A stretch of 64,000 nucleotides of DNA from Mortierella sp. BCC40632 (Eukaryota > Mortierellomycota > Mortierellomycetes > Mortierellales > Mortierellaceae): positions 124,001-188,000 of the forward strand of contig WAEK01000022.1 of assembly GCA_011634665.1 (NCBI GenBank), in the 5' to 3' direction. Positions 51,508 to 62,700 of this stretch are shown here, piece after piece. The translations under genes and the position numbers were made by a program. Under the pieces are notes generated by a model. It worked only from the letters and a program-made list of their open reading frames with translations, was not told the DNA's origin and searched no databases. The first letter of the stretch is position 1, and each line of letters starts with the position of its first letter.

Positions 51508-54313
51508 TTAGCTTTCAAGTATGTTTGACATCTGGCAAAGGGAACTTTTTTTTTTTTTCAAAAAAAAGTAAATGGCAAAGCTAAACTTACTTGCTTGCTG
51601 AGGTGTCTTGGCTTCAAACTCATATGTCTTCTTTTCTCGATCTCCACGGACTACAATGAGCTTGAAATGGCTCGGTGCCTTTCGAATCTGTCGACAGTCG
51701 TGGATTGTGTTCTTGAGGTAAGATGATGTCTTGCCAGAATCGAACAACAGGTTCCTTGACGATGAAGGCATGATCCGGATATAGTCACCATCGATCGCAA
51801 GAACCTGTTCATGGTGGCCTACGTATCCACCCCGCCGCTTACGGCTCAATGTATACTCACGATACACCTCCGTCGACGTCAGGTACGAAACATCTGACCC
51901 AGGGATATCTGCAGGGCCATCTCGTCCAAGTCTTGATCGCTTTGGATTATTATCAGCTTCTATGATTAACAAGAAGTGTGAGTATGTCAGGGGGGAAGAG
52001 TTGACTTCCTAAGCTTCTAAAGCAGTAAAATAGGAATGGCTTATGGTAATACTGCGGTCCTAAGTGCAAATGGGGTCTTACCACTCGACTTGGGGATAAG
52101 AGCTAGCTCAGTTGTGTTTGAGATATCCTCAGCTGCGCCATTCAGGGGAAGGACATAATGCGTGTCTGCTACAACCAGCGACCATTCTTCGGGGTTCATC
52201 TTTCTCTTTTTGCAAATATACTCAATAACCCCCGAGACTAGCATCTTGGGCAGAATCTCCACAGTTGTCGTGTGTTTCACTTCGTCGTTAGTGTGCAGTC
52301 GAACACGCACGTAGTGTTGTGTGCTCGCCATCAAAGGGTCTGCTATACGTGAAGGTACTGTATGTGCACCTGTCGCTACTGTATTCAGACTTGCTCCTGC
52401 ATTGCCCACTGCGCCATAGCCCACAGCAGATGACGCCTCGTTGGTATTGACTGCGGCATTTCCCACATCTGCTGCAGACATAGCAGTCGAGTGGTTTGCT
52501 TGGCCATCGTCCTGTATTGTCAAATCGCTGTTCTTTGCTTGTTCTAGTGGACCTGCCCCTGCTGACGGTCGTTGCCTGTTAGGACGCACAACTGTCCTAC
52601 CAGACTTTACATATAATGCTTCATTGATCTGTACCTGAGCTGGAGTAGCTTCACACAATGCAAATTGATTCATGGCAAACCGCTGATTCATGGAGAAGCG
52701 TCCAATCTTAAGCGTCCTTTCCACGGCTATTGAAAAGAATGAAGCATTGGTTTTGTCAGCGTCAATGTCGATGCTCGCCAGATTGTATCAATTGTCTAGT
52801 GGCAACTATTTAGACAAGTCTTCTACCTGGTAGGTCATCATCAATCTCGCCATCGTCCTCCACAATCCGAAGATTCCATTGGACCACTGTTGACTGTTCA
52901 TCCGTGAGTAACGGCGCTCGACTTTCGTTATAATATTGGTACAGAATGTATCCAATGACATCTTCAACGGTAGCTTCGCGTTTCACAACAACTTGCATCG
53001 GATCCTTGGGCTTCTCACTAGCAGGCAGGTAAATCTTGAGCTGTACAGGGGTCGTTTCACCCATTCCTGCGAACCGCAGAAATTCCTCCGCAAATGGATT
53101 GTCCTCTTTGGACTTTTGCTGGGTAATCAGTGAAGTGAGTAGAGACACTGGAGGAGGCCGGGGAACTGCTGCTGGCTGAAAGAGGAGGCCATTGATCCGT
53201 GAAGGCGGGTTTCTGTTGACTCCAGGCAAATGGGGATGAATCGGGACAGGTGACATGAGAGCATTCGAGGAGCTGGCAGAGGCACGTTCGATTCGTACTG
53301 CCACTGATGAAGTCTCTGGCGGTGAAAGTTCAATAGGTGAAGTGATCGAGTCAATGGTCATGTCACCAATCTCTGTATCCCGCTCATTGAGAACAGAGCC
53401 AGAGGCAGAGCCGGAAACTGCAGGTCCCTGGTGGTTATCGTTTCTCAGCTCCATCGCCTCACTCGTTTTGGTGTCGACAGCAGAGGCGCGTTGGTGGGCC
53501 ACTGGTGGTAGAGCCTCCTCGGCTATAGATGCGGATCCTGGTCTAGATGGAGTTGTGATGAGAATTCCTGGCGCAAAGTTGCCTCCGATGGGAAGTGTTC
53601 CTATTGCTGTTTTGGGGAATGTTCTGGGTGGAGACTTGCTACTTGTTCCAAGGAAGTAAATTTTAAAGCGTTAGGAGGGTCATGGTGGTATCGTTAAGTG
53701 CCTCAGAGTCATGCAACACAATATGAATGTTGAACGCATACAGTGGCTCTTCGTCATCAATGTCAATGTCATCATCGCTCTCCAGGCTGGCAACAGTCAC
53801 CGGTACGGGTACTCTTATGGCTGGTGCTGCAGCCGGTCGTGACTGGAATGCCATATCAGGGAGTCCACTCTCGGTTCCGCCCCTGCCTAATCCTGCAGCC
53901 GCTGCAGCCGCTGCAGCTTGAGCAGCAACCATTTTCCGTCGATCGTACTTGACTCTGCCTCCATGTTTGATCTTTCTTGAAGAGTCTGGCACTACAGAGC
54001 TGTTCCCAGAGCCGTTCTCAGCCGTTGTAAATGTCGTAGCTGCTGCTGAGGATGAGGAGTATACCTGTTGTTCTCGACTAGCGGCCTCACCGAGGAGGAG
54101 CGAGCTGCCGCCGAGCATCATGTAGTCATAGGTAATGTTGGGAGAGTAGCAGTACTGCATTTCGGGAAAGACGGGTCCAGCAGTCTTGATGTATTCGTTT
54201 GAGAGGAGCTGAGGCGGGAAAGCAATCACTTTATCTGATGTGCGGTCATCTAGTCGCAGATTGCTAAGTCGCAACATGTGAACGATGTACGCGGGGTCGG
54301 TCAGGACGGACAT
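51508..54313 (-). CDS. SIN1/AVO1, TORC2 subunit
   Basis: Exons 54313-53742, 53638-52827, 52726-52082 and 51959-about 51591, plus a short uncertain end, giving about 800 residues. The order is that of SIN1: N-terminal helix starting MSVLTDPAYIVHMLRLS; Ser/Ala-rich linker; CRIM domain at about 385-490 (KIYLPASEKPKDP, TVEDVIGYILYQY, and the acidic loop EDDGEIDDDLPA that recruits AGC-kinase substrates); Ras-binding-like domain at about 600-675 (ILPKMLVSGVIEYICKKRK); PH domain at about 690-800 (YREYTLSRKRR, HFKLIVVRG). TORC2 phosphorylates Akt/Ypk-type kinases at membranes. I start at 54313 because MSVLTDP aligns with other SIN1 starts; an ATG at 54331 is possible. The 3' end has three readings: GT-AG splicing from 51591 to 51531, a GC-AG donor, or read-through to the stop at 51508. 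The gene is divergent from the PPR gene across 331 bp. Confidence 0.9.
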
Positions 54314-54644
54314 GGCTGTGGTGTGCCACAATGGGGTATGGATACAGGTGATGGAGTTGATGGATTGCGCAATACGGGACTTTGTGTTAGGAAAATGACA
54401 ATCGTTGGCGACGCTCTGAGGCGTGTTTTAGGCGGCGGACAAGCAGGGACGAGAGCTGAGAGCATGCCCCATGAGCATGCGATGGCATGGCCTTTCAAGG
54501 GGAAGAGCCAAAATGAACAAATTCGTGACTGTGAAATAATTTGTGCCGGGATTGCCTTTTTTTTTTTTATTTCTTTTTCTTTTCCCTTGACTGGGCAACG
54601 GATCAGTACTTTTTCTTTCCATTCCTTGGATCAACAGGCTGATC

Positions 54645-56705
54645 ATGCATAGAGTACAATCCATCGCCAGGAGGCCACTGCTCTCCCTCTGCCGACCGTG
54701 CTTTGAGAGGACCTCAATAGCGCGCAGCATTGCCACAAGAACTTCCAAGACCGCAGCTGCTCCTCAAATGTCTTCCCGGACAAGATTTTCCGCGCCCAAC
54801 CGTTGGCGCACGCTACCGAAACACTATGCCCAGTTCTCAACTGCCTCGATCCAACAGAGTATCAGGGTCATGAACCACGAGTCCTTTGGTGATGACATAC
54901 CCGTTGAATCTGCAGCATCAACATCCACAAAAGATCTTCAGAACAGTGGAGATCTCACGGAACCATCTTCGAAAGAGACCTCTCCGTTTTTTGATCCTTC
55001 CATCCCCACACCAGAAGCAATCGAGGAATTCAGGAAGCAGTACGAAATATGCAGGGAAGAAAATCAACCCGAAAGCTATGAACGACTCTTGACCATCTAC
55101 CGATCCATCGCAGACGACCCGGCACTCTTATCTCAGTTCCAGCCAATCGATTTTATGTATGCCTTGAATTGTTGTAGAGGACTCTTGAACGTCATTCCCA
55201 GGATGCGCCGCATCCTCCAGGACGTCGAGAACACCTCCCACCGACAAGTCACGGAAATCTATGACATCTTGCTCAGGACCTTTGTCCAAATGTCCGACTT
55301 TCGAAGCTGTGCCAACACATTGGATGAAATGGAGCGCAAGGGGATCCCGTTTGGTACCTACACCTACCACATCATGCTTGACATTTGCAAACACGAGCGG
55401 GACATGACTAAAGCCAGAAGGATAGTCAAACAGATGCTCAGGCGGAATATTGAAATCACTTCTATGACCTATCTCCTAATGCTATCCATTTGCGTTCGTT
55501 GCAAGGATTGGAAATTTGCCCAGGAGCTGTTTGATGAGATGCCTCAGTTGGGGATGGAAGTTGAGCAGACTCACTACAACGCCTTGCTGAATGCCTACGC
55601 TCACTCTAAGAATCTCTCTGGCGCCAGAGCTGTATTTATGCAGATGGAAGACAATGGAGTTGCTCGTGACACCTACACATACTCGGCTATTCTCAAGCTC
55701 TTGAGGTCCTTGAACAACCTTCGGGAACGACAAGAGTACTATATGCAAATGCAGGCTGAGGGACTGAAGCCGAATGTCCAGGTACTAGCAGCCATGGGCA
55801 AGGAGCCGAAAGAAATCCTTGAAGAGTGTCAAGCGGGTGGCCTCAGTATCGAGCGAGGCGACTTTAGCTTTTTAATTACCCAATCTCTCAGGAACAACCA
55901 GTTCGCCTACATCCCTAATCTTTTGGAGGCAATGCATCAGCACGGATACCGACCCGATATCTACACTTTTACCGCCCTCATTGACGCAAACCTCAAAACC
56001 GACCAATTCGATGAAGCCAAGGATGTATTCTTGGCGATGAGACAGGCCAACATCCAGCCAGATGTGATCGCCTACTCAGCCATCATCGCTGCCGCTCTCA
56101 CCCATTCTACTGTTCAAGAGTCCCTCAATTTCCTCCGATCCATGATCAGTGAGGGTCTCCTTCCAAACCTTCATACATTCAACTCGTTGCTATCAGCAAG
56201 TGCAGGCGAAATTGGTGTTGATGCTCTCAAAACTATCCGGGAGACCATGTCAGCACTCCAGATTCGACCAGATCAACGTTCATTTAATACTATGTTATCG
56301 GCGTATGCACTGGAAGGCAATGTCAAGGATATGATGGATACACTGACTGATATGAGGAGATCTCGAGTCGCACCTGACGCACTGACGTATCAGATCCTCA
56401 TCTCAGGGTTCCTTCAGAATGGAGATCTCCGGTTTGCAATGGAATGGTATTTCAAGATGATAGAGCGTAATTACACGCCAGCACCATTTGTAGTCAATAA
56501 CTTGATGGCAGCTTTGCATGGATCAGGGCAGGGACAGAAAGTCATGATGCTCTGGAACGAGATGGGGCGCCTAGGCATTCGGAAGAACCAACAGTCATTT
56601 GAGATTGCACTCGATGCCTGCCAAAGGTATAACATCGAGCATTCGACGCGTGAGCTCATCGAAAACGAATTTAAGGAATACCTAGTATATCATGAGATAA
56701 AGTAG
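54645..56705 (+). CDS. Mitochondrial pentatricopeptide repeat (PPR) protein
   Basis: A single exon of 686 residues, unusual in this intron-rich window. The first 40 or so residues are Arg/Ser-rich without acids (MHRVQSIARRPLLSLCRP), a typical mitochondrial targeting signal. From about 180 onward there are many degenerate 35-residue helical repeats (for example TYTYHIMLDICKHERDMTKA, THYNALLNAYAHSKNLSGA, IYTFTALIDANLKTDQFDEA, AYSAIIAAALTHSTVQES, SFNTMLSAYALEGNVKDM, TYQILISGFLQNGDLRFA), at least ten in total. The motif spacing is standard P-type PPR with no DYW or E domain, so it probably binds mitochondrial RNA for stability or translation. The target is not predictable here. The nearest characterised fungal relatives would be Aep3, Dmr1 or Ppr types, but I cannot choose. 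Confidence 0.9.
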   Translation: MHRVQSIARRPLLSLCRPCFERTSIARSIATRTSKTAAAPQMSSRTRFSAPNRWRTLPKHYAQFSTASIQQSIRVMNHESFGDDIPVESAASTSTKDLQNSGDLTEPSSKETSPFFDPSIPTPEAIEEFRKQYEICREENQPESYERLLTIYRSIADDPALLSQFQPIDFMYALNCCRGLLNVIPRMRRILQDVENTSHRQVTEIYDILLRTFVQMSDFRSCANTLDEMERKGIPFGTYTYHIMLDICKHERDMTKARRIVKQMLRRNIEITSMTYLLMLSICVRCKDWKFAQELFDEMPQLGMEVEQTHYNALLNAYAHSKNLSGARAVFMQMEDNGVARDTYTYSAILKLLRSLNNLRERQEYYMQMQAEGLKPNVQVLAAMGKEPKEILEECQAGGLSIERGDFSFLITQSLRNNQFAYIPNLLEAMHQHGYRPDIYTFTALIDANLKTDQFDEAKDVFLAMRQANIQPDVIAYSAIIAAALTHSTVQESLNFLRSMISEGLLPNLHTFNSLLSASAGEIGVDALKTIRETMSALQIRPDQRSFNTMLSAYALEGNVKDMMDTLTDMRRSRVAPDALTYQILISGFLQNGDLRFAMEWYFKMIERNYTPAPFVVNNLMAALHGSGQGQKVMMLWNEMGRLGIRKNQQSFEIALDACQRYNIEHSTRELIENEFKEYLVYHEIK

Positions 56706-59251
56706 AGCTAGAAATATCCTGCACAAGTCATCCAATAGACTTGAATAATGAAAAATGAGGACAAATGGGTGCAAGTTTCGGTGCATGCAAAGGGGATGAG
56801 TAGTTCGATTGACTGGTTCAGGTTCTCGTCAGTCAGTACCTGTTATTATCCTAGTGATATCTTACAGAACTTTTGCTCCGGGTTTCCGGTGTCATTTTGT
56901 TCCTTCTAGGGCCTAAAGCATCACAGATCCGAGTGAAAGATAGAAAGAGTGAAGAAGCGAGCTGGAAGGCTTTAGGATGGATTAAATCGTTCCATTCGAA
57001 TCTCCCACTCACAATACGGTTAGCTCGATTCTCAGCTGTCTCTTTTTATTCGAGTCTTGCTAGGTTTGATATTCTTAAAGATGTTCAGGGACTTTTCCTT
57101 GCTCCTTTCAGTGTCAGTATATGGCACGGGAAAGACAGATAGGGAGTCTAGGAGTACTCATGGACTGTTTGAGATGAGATCCAATCACTCACAATCTTTG
57201 CCTAGATATGACTCTCCTAACGTAACGGAATCGCGGCGTGCCTTTCGACATACTTCGTTTTGTCGTTTCATAGAGTTGTCATACCCTTCCATAAGATGAA
57301 CCGATGAAGTCTAGAAATTGTTTTACTGCAGGTATTTCCTAAATGTCAACAGCAACAAATCATTGTGGCCATTCGAGCGGCCCTTACCTCGAATAACAGA
57401 AGATGGCACGATACCATAAGTGATCAGGATGTGTTAACAGTTGATGAGTCGATATGATCTGTCTTCCGTCCCATCTGTTGAGTGACATTCTTGCATTTCG
57501 TACCCTAACAAAGTGCCATTCTCTGGACACTAAGGACTACAGTATAACTACCAACCATTCGTAAAGCTGACGTAGAGTATGAGGCTCTAGATATGCGGGA
57601 AAAAATCCACTTGCCGCAGACAACAAGGCCTGAGATGCATGTATTTCAGAGGCTATCTGCTGCCGTGTAGGATCTAAGGAAGGGCAGTTCTGACTAACAT
57701 CTACTCTTTCTCCTCCAGGTGAAGATAGGTCATAGTAGGCGATACTGATGACTAATGGAGATCAAGAAAGAGGAAGACAAATACAAGCTTCTGGGTTACC
57801 ACGAGGAGGATCTTGGATCTATGACTTTCTTCTATTCAAAGGAGAGGTGTGTAAAGAGAGGAGAGACTATTGGTAAAGGGATCTTGAAGCGAGTATCTGC
57901 TAGTGGACCAAATTAAGATGGGCCCGAAAAATTCCTTAAATGTCGACCAACAGGAAGCTTGACTGAATGACTATCGGATGAGAGCCATTCTGGAGCTTTC
58001 TTTGTCCAATCCTTCACTGATCACCGAGTACCATCATTACGGCTGCGAAGACACCGTAAATGAGATATGGCTCTTGGCTCGTGACTTTTAGGTTGAGTAA
58101 TCGAGGAAGTAGTACTGCATATCTGCTCGGGAAGAACACCAGGGATAACTTTTTTAGTAAGGGAGAGTGATACGATGATGGGCTATGTACTTGATCTGGA
58201 TCTTGGCCCGGTCAATACCTTGGGAGGTAAAACAAACAGGTGTATAGAAACTGGCAGAAAGAAGACTACCTTTATTGAATAGGGTTTTTATACGATCCTC
58301 ATAATCCTTCTAGCCCAAGATCGTATTTACTACTCCACACCGTCCCGTCAAGCTCGGTTGTGCGATTCACTCTATCTAAGTCTAATCCATTGCTGTGCTT
58401 GTGAAGCACATCACGTACCAGTCGCAGAGACATATGTGGACCAATCCTCGTTCGATGCCATCCGGAGATATCTTGAGTCGTGACATTGTCAAAGGAGTCA
58501 AAACACCTCATCGAGCATTCAGATGGGGGTTTGGAGGCGAAAACGCCTTCAATTTTTGCGACTGTACTATGTGAGTTGCGACAGACAAGGGATACGCAGC
58601 TCTTTTATTTGGGGGTCATCTGAAAGACTCAACCCCCACTCTGTTTAACCCCTTTCAGAGGGAAAGAGCCGACATTCTAAGGATCAAAAAGCAGCATCAC
58701 TTTGAATGCTTGGCTTTCACAAGCCATTCATGCTCATCTTGAGCTGTTATGCATCTCTCCTTTCTCAACCTTGTCCTCGCTCTCCACCCCCTTACTTATT
58801 ACCACTTTCTATCTATTGCTAGTCCAAGGATCCCTGCCCTCGACCACTTACCACAGCGTCATGGATTCCTTCAATGATGCTTTGTGGGAACTCTTGTGGC
58901 CTTTCAGTGATCTCCTGACATATAAAAATAGACGAAGGTGCCTCAGAAGCTCCTACAACTTTTGCAATCACCCACAACTCGCAATCACCCATAACTCGCA
59001 ATCACCCACAACACAAGGCTCCAAGCAGAAGCAACATTTCCTTCCATCCAGACATCTTGTAAGGTTCTTCGTGAAAGTGCACTTTCTTCCTTGTAAAATA
59101 TATCAAGTCACCCAATTGGCCTATTTTTTTTTTTTTTTTTTTTTTTTTTTTAGTTTGTGATATCAGTGCCCTATCAGAAGGTCACCTCATCGTCCATCAC
59201 TACGATGAACACCCTGAAGTGAAGATCTAAAAACGACCTACTGCTGCTGCT

Positions 59252-59286
<35 letters not shown>

Positions 59287-60661
59287 CCAGTGTACAAAGA
59301 ACATCTGCAGAGGGGGCAAGTCAAGGGCAAGATTAAAAACTAGGGCAAAGGGCCTGAAGGATCTAAGGGGTCCGAAGGATCCGGGAGTTGTAGGTGCGAC
59401 TTCTAATCAAGAAAGTCGACGCCAAAGTGTACTCTTCTAGTATCTCTACAGAGGAGTCATCAGGACTACGGCGTGGATGTGCACTGTGGCGGAGGACAAT
59501 TTTTCTGCTTCTCGCCATCCCAACATGCAGTTGCCAGCAGCGCCGCTGACGATTATGCCAAGGGTGAAAGTGAGGCTCCGTATCGTATATTCTCTCTGTG
59601 TGGCTCCTGACTAGTGTAGTCAATGAGGCAGCGCTTACAATTGCTACTGGCCTCTTCGCTCCGCTAGGCCCTGTCGCTATCAGCGGTGATGGCATGGTGA
59701 GCGAGGTCGAAAGGAAAATACTTCTCTTTTGGTGGACAGAGGAAATGGGTGTGCAATTAAAGACCGTGCCTCACCACTTGTCGGGATAGGGGTCATTGTT
59801 CTGCATGGGACTCAAGAGAGTATCAATGTACATTTCAACCAATATTTCTAGCAAGCAGAAAGCGAGCGCGCCGACAGGACATGACTTAATGTTAACGTTC
59901 CGCACCACAACAAAGTATTGGATACTTCCAAGCTTATTCGCCTTGCCTTGTCTCATCATCAAGACTACTGTCCAAACAGAGGGAGAACAGGCAAATATAA
60001 TGGAGAGGGACAAAGAGGAAACTACAATGAGATTGGGCGGAGACGAGAGGACTGTTGTGGCCCTTTATGAGGATGTTGCATTGATTAAAAATAAGGGAAT
60101 GATGCCATGGTATGTTTGAAAGGAGTGCATCGTGAGCGTCATGACGATTCATGGATTCATGGATTCATGGATTCCTACAGAGCTGACAACAGGCAAGTCC
60201 TGTTGTCAACTAGCCTTTAGTCAGTGAAATTACGTGTATATTTTCAATACTTTCATTCCATTTTTTTTTTTTTTTTAGGCTACTATCTGTTATAGAGCAA
60301 CCAAAGTCGACATTTTCCATTTGCTTTAGCCGCTAGTTCCAGTTCCTGTCATGGACCCCTCGATATTAACTCAGCAAGTGATCGAGACTTTTTGTTCTGG
60401 CGTTCGGTTTAGTAAAAAAAAAAAAAAAAAAAAAAGAGAGAGAGAGAGAGCAGTAGCAGTAATCTCCTTGGATGGTAGACGTGCAGCTCTATCTATTTTA
60501 GATTTCATGCATGGATCCAAGGTGCACGCACCATTGCTTAGAGGCTCAATCTAGAGGGCCCCAATGGCGCTCGGATAGGTAACCTTAATTTTTTCCCCTC
60601 TTTCTCTTTACGTCATGGTCCCCGTTGGTCGGCTCAAAAGGTACATGGGCCACAACTTTGG

Positions 60662-60703
<42 letters not shown>

Positions 60704-61052
60704 CATTAATGCATATTGCTTTATCTCTGGTCCTTTATTGTTTCATTGCTGTCTATGCGGGTGATATCGTCGTCAATCGTATCATAGCCAAAGTAAAAGT
60801 AAAAGAAAAAAAAAATGAGAGTATCGTCCTGGTTACAAAAAAAGAGAAAGAATGAAAGAATGAAAGAAAGAAAGAAAGAAGAGGGGAAAAAAAGGCGTAA
60901 AAGTATAATGCTTTCAGTCGTTTCATGAATGAGAGGGCCAGCTGCTGACTTTTTTTTTTTTTTTTTTTTTTTTGTAAAGCAACTGACTGACTGGCCCACA
61001 AGACTTTGCAGATCATTTCTTTCCTTCTCTCTCTTCCTTTCTGTCTCGACGG
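56706..61052. other. Gene-poor region with microsatellites
   Basis: A 4.3 kb stretch with no recognisable gene. Between 56.9 and 58.6 kb base composition is balanced with only short broken frames, as expected for decayed sequence; the best is 58299-58511 (minus, 70 codons, no motif). Further right are a 17-nt repeat unit (CAATCACCCACAACTCG) in three copies near 58963-59013, T26 near 59126-59151, A31 near 59254-59284 preceded by (CTG)4, three copies of ATGGATTC near 60150-60172, (TC)n near 60668-60700, and A and T tracts near 60413 and 60951. Confidence 0.55.
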
Positions 61053-61940
61053 TTATGCAGGTGGTGTTTGACCTTTGTCTTCCTTTGCTTCCGCTTCACG
61101 TTTCTGACGAGCCTCCATAGCCCGGACAGCCCAACCCTTCATGTCGACCTCTTCTTCATTATACTTTGTTAAGAATGGATGTTCCTACAAGGTTCATAGA
61201 GATGGGAATGCGAATGTGGGGTTGAAGTATGTTAGAGAAGGGCCCTGAATTTGATCTATGCTTCGATATGCAGGCACAAAGAGGGGTGGAGAGAGAGAGA
61301 GAGAGAGAGGGGACTTACCAACAGAGCCTTATATGTGGGCCGCTGGCTAGATTCCTTGAGCAAACAGAGCCCAACAAATGCACGGGCATCCTCCGAGTAA
61401 GTGTCGGGAAGGCTTGGGGGCGGACTTCCGACGATTGCACTCAACTGTGCGAACACACTGTTGTATTTCTCGGGGGGGTATGGGTAGGATCCTTCTGCGG
61501 TCTCCAGGATGGACAGTCCCAGAGACCAGACGTCGGACTGGACGGTATACGTTTGACCTTGCGAGATGCGCTCGGGCTAAAGTAAGGAAAGGAGAGAGAG
61601 AGAGAGAGGGAGAGGAAGAGGGGAAAAAAAAAAAAAAAAAAAAAGATGATCAGTCGCACTGAACTCCGGGAAAGTTACTCTTGAATCTCCGGTCGGAGAA
61701 AGTTATAAAATCTTACCGCCATATAGCTCTGGCAGCCGATATGGGTCTTGGCCATGGACTGGACCAACTGGCCTGATACGCCAAAGTCACAGAGCTTGAC
61801 TTGTCCTTGTGAGTTGACAAGGACGTTGGTGGGCTTGACATCTAGTGAGACATCGGGACAGGGGTGGGTAGCCACGTTAGTATACAACGTGGTAGACAAG
61901 GATGTACTAATGGAGTAAGCAGCGACTCTTTGCATTGAGC

Positions 61941-61974
<34 letters not shown>

Positions 61975-62669
61975 GATGGGATGATCCACGTCGATTCTCG
62001 CAGCACATCTGCACGATGACGACACGGCCAAACGTGGGTCATGTTGTCCCTGGTCTAGTCGAACATTTACCTCGGTGGATGATTGACAACTCGTCTTTGA
62101 GGAACTTTAATCCTCTGACCATCTAATCAAAAGAAGGAAAGGTGTGTTTAGACACAGACGCAAAGAAAGAGGAGTGGATGAGGATGAGGGCGAGGATGAG
62201 GATAGAGCAATTGGACCAGAGTAGACGGAGAAATTACCGAAAGTGTGATACTGGAGAGAATGTCCTCTGGGACACCGATCTGGTAGAGCTTATCCAACGA
62301 GCCTGCATCCATAAACTCCATGCAGTAGTAGACACAAGTTTCGATGAAGAAGGCACCATAAAAGTCGACAATGTAGGGGCTCTGGGATTTGTGGAGAACG
62401 TCAAGCTCCATTAGGATCGAGTTGAGCTTGCTCTGGTCCAACTCTAGACGGGTTTCCTGTAGGAGGGAGAGAAGAGAGACAAATTAGTTTGATTAGGCTA
62501 TGAACTAGTTGAGTGTGTTGTTGTGATTGCAATTATTGCTGTTGCAATTAGCGAGGGGACGGGGGCAGATCAGCGTGGCTGATCTCGCATTGGGGCGCTA
62601 ACATCGGCTGTCCAGGTCGTGTCTTTTGCGGAAGCTGGCGAATCTCTGTTCCATCACAAGAGAAGAGTA

Positions 62670-62700
<31 letters not shown>

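Noticed and set aside
58963..59013. Three 17-nt repeats considered as CRISPR-like
   Set aside because: They are head-to-tail with no spacers, in a eukaryotic genome.
59363..59695. 110-codon open frame on the minus strand
   Set aside because: No domain, biased composition, no splice or promoter support and no conserved neighbour frame.
59796..60119. 107-codon open frame on the plus strand
   Set aside because: No recognisable motif, and alternative frames are equally open. Not enough to call a gene.
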